Assembly (NCBI GenBank): GCA_937916515.1
Contig: CALFSX010000222.1
Span: 1-51,279 of the forward strand
From: an uncultured Planctomycetaceae bacterium
Lineage (GTDB): Bacteria > Planctomycetota > Planctomycetia > Planctomycetales > Planctomycetaceae
Reading direction: 5' to 3'
DNA length: 51,279 nucleotides
Shown one piece after another: positions 49,968 through 51,279 of this stretch. Both the position numbers and the translations under genes were made by a program. Under the pieces are notes generated by a model that searched no databases, had not been told where the DNA came from, and worked only from the letters and a program-made list of their open reading frames with translations. Numbering within the stretch: position 1 is the stretch's first letter; every line of letters begins with the position of its first letter.

Positions 49968-51279
49968 CGAAATCGGGTAAGGGCCATCCTTGCGGATGAC
50001 CCTCCCCACACCACCTAGCATGCGGATCCGCACTAGGCGGTTCCTCGAAGCGGAGCACGGTCGCACCAGAGTTGTTTGAGCGAAAGTAGTCCTAATTCCT
50101 CTTGCAGCCATTTGTTAGGCATTGCGATTCGCATTGCTGGCGTTCTCGAGAGACGCCAGTAACTTTTGCGACTCACCGCGTGCTTGATCGCGAAGTCAAG
50201 ACTCACCCCCAGTCGCACAAGGTTCTTCACCTTCGTGCGTGGACGTCGCCACTGTTTCCAGAAGCACATCCGAATCCGGCGGCGAACCCACCCGTCCAGT
50301 TTGTCGAATAAATCAAACTGTTGAGCCAACCCGAAGTAACCTATCCAGCCTCGCACATAACGATTGAGGTCGGTCAAACGACGTTGCATCGAAACTCCGC
50401 GGCTGCGACCGCTGAGCTTCTTAATCCGCCGCTTGAAGGCTTTCAGTTTCTTCGGTGCGACTGTGATCGTCACACGCTTGCCTGTAAATGCAAACCCGAG
50501 ATACTCGCAGTCTCGGGATAATCTCACGCTGCTCTTCTCTTCGTTCACAACGAGTTTCAGAACACGCGTCAGATAACGCTGCACCGACGTGAACACGCGC
50601 TGGGCCGAACGCTCTGTACGCACGAAAATGACAAAGTCATCCGCATAGCGCACGAACTTCAGCCTGCGTCGTTCCAATTCTTTGTCGAGGTCATCCAGCA
50701 GGATGTTACTCAACAAAGGCGACAACGGGCCACCTTGCGGCGACCCTTCGTCCGTCGGTTGAATGACGCCCTCGACCATCACGCCCGCTCGCAGAAAGCA
50801 GCCGATCAGTTTCAGCAAACGCACGTCGTGAACCTTGCGGCTCACGCGAGACATCAGCACGTCATGTTGAACTCGGTCGAAAAATTTCGAGAGATCAACG
50901 TCGATGCAATGTGCGTGTCGTTGCCGAATGATCTGCTGAACCCGCTTGGTGGCTCCATGAGCGGATCGGTTGGGGCGAAAGCCGAAGCTCGATTCGGAGA
51001 AACCCGGATCGAAGATCGGCGTCAGAACCTGACAGATGGCTTGTTGTATGAGACGATCGAGCACGTTTGGAATACCGAGCTGTCGTTCACCGCCACCGTC
51101 TTTCGGGATGGTTTTGCGTCGCACCGGAGCGGGGCGATACGTTCCATCCAGAAGCTGTTGTTGAATCGCCGGCCAGTGTTCAGGACACCAGCTCTCGAAC
51201 TGTTTGATCGTCATGCCATCAGGACCGGGGGCTCCCCGATTCCGTTTGACGCGACTCCATGCACGTGCGAGATTATCTG
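49968..51279 (-). mobile_element. Group II intron, 3' part (5' part beyond the right edge)
   Basis: It comprises the reverse transcriptase gene and, downstream of it, two RNA hairpins: one at 50011-50040 (arms ccacctag / ctaggcgg with inner palindrome tgcggatccgca) in the place of domain V, and one at 49980-50003 (agggccatcc / ggatgaccct) in the place of domain VI. The minus-strand text 'GAACCGCC...GGTGGTGTGGGGAGGG' is the familiar 3' end of bacterial group II introns. The exact 3' splice boundary, near 49968-49975, is not certain. Confidence 0.8.
50033..51279 (-). CDS. ltrA: Group II intron reverse transcriptase/maturase (5' end cut by window edge)
   Basis: The reading frame is open through the right edge; upstream of the internal ATG at 51214 it continues as 'RNRGAPGPDG', the usual start of the RT domain, so this ATG is not the true start. 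RT blocks are 'LGIPNVLDRLIQQAICQVL', 'FGFRPNRSAHGA', 'DVDLSKFFDRVQHD', 'GSPQGGPLSPLLSNILLDDL' and the catalytic 'VRYADDFVIF'. The maturase X domain follows ('LTDLNRYVRGWIGYFG'). No HNH endonuclease is present, as in the group IIC/D types. The stop TAG lies inside the intron's domain-V hairpin. Confidence 0.93.
   Translation of the reverse strand, partial: DNLARAWSRVKRNRGAPGPDGMTIKQFESWCPEHWPAIQQQLLDGTYRPAPVRRKTIPKDGGGERQLGIPNVLDRLIQQAICQVLTPIFDPGFSESSFGFRPNRSAHGATKRVQQIIRQRHAHCIDVDLSKFFDRVQHDVLMSRVSRKVHDVRLLKLIGCFLRAGVMVEGVIQPTDEGSPQGGPLSPLLSNILLDDLDKELERRRLKFVRYADDFVIFVRTERSAQRVFTSVQRYLTRVLKLVVNEEKSSVRLSRDCEYLGFAFTGKRVTITVAPKKLKAFKRRIKKLSGRSRGVSMQRRLTDLNRYVRGWIGYFGLAQQFDLFDKLDGWVRRRIRMCFWKQWRRPRTKVKNLVRLGVSLDFAIKHAVSRKSYWRLSRTPAMRIAMPNKWLQEELGLLSLKQLWCDRAPLRGTA

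Overview
The window looks like chromosomal DNA of a planctomycete (phylum Planctomycetota). The evidence is gene content. It holds a DUF1549/DUF1553 cytochrome-like protein paired with a Tat-exported DUF1501 protein, a giant secreted SGNH-hydrolase/dehydrogenase/cytochrome c fusion, a secreted sulfatase, an FAD oxidoreductase with a golvesin/xanthan-lyase-like C-terminal domain, a Hanks-type kinase with a membrane tail, a formaldehyde-activating enzyme (Fae) and an ECF-type sigma/anti-sigma pair. Many intergenic gaps are filled with short dispersed repeats. No rRNA operon, complete tRNA, CRISPR array or prophage was seen.

Layout. 1-1230 (-): a TolC-like outer membrane efflux gene cut by the left edge. 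1950-3191 (+): a membrane glycosyltransferase. 3820-5910 (-): the exported FAD oxidoreductase. 6883-11981 (+): a run of exported proteins of unknown role, a 68-aa protein, a 465-aa PsbP/Mog1-like secreted protein and three tandem FecR-domain paralogues with nearly identical N-terminal modules and unrelated C-termini. 12076-15018 (-): a tight methyltransferase / flavoprotein / type III polyketide synthase operon. 15830-21974 (-): the 1174-aa fusion protein and the sulfatase, with a tRNA 3'-end fragment between them.

22605-33967 is mostly housekeeping: rpsT, a thioesterase, a Ser/Thr kinase, plsY, a cytochrome P450, a small HEAGH protein, an OleD/3beta-HSD-like reductase, a DsbD-like protein and fae. 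34203-41826: two small lipoproteins, an HU-family protein with a long tail, a nitroreductase, a zinc-ribbon membrane protein, metF, a SpoU-type rRNA methyltransferase, yacG and an esterase. 42240-48741 (+): a sigma factor (TTG start), its probable anti-sigma factor and a coiled-coil secreted protein, then the DUF1549/DUF1501 pair. 49242-49964 (+): a TlpA-like thioredoxin. 49968-51279 (-): the 3' part of a group II intron with its reverse transcriptase, cut by the right edge.

The least explained features are: (i) the FecR array, which looks like domain shuffling or gene conversion; (ii) a roughly 90-140 bp repeat in six copies, three of which provide the stop codon of the preceding gene; (iii) a 120-bp inverted pair about 96% identical around yacG and the esterase; and (iv) a tRNA 3'-end fragment next to another hairpin repeat. 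The type III polyketide synthase operon is the best candidate for a natural-product pathway. All functions are inferred from sequence read by eye; no database search was run.
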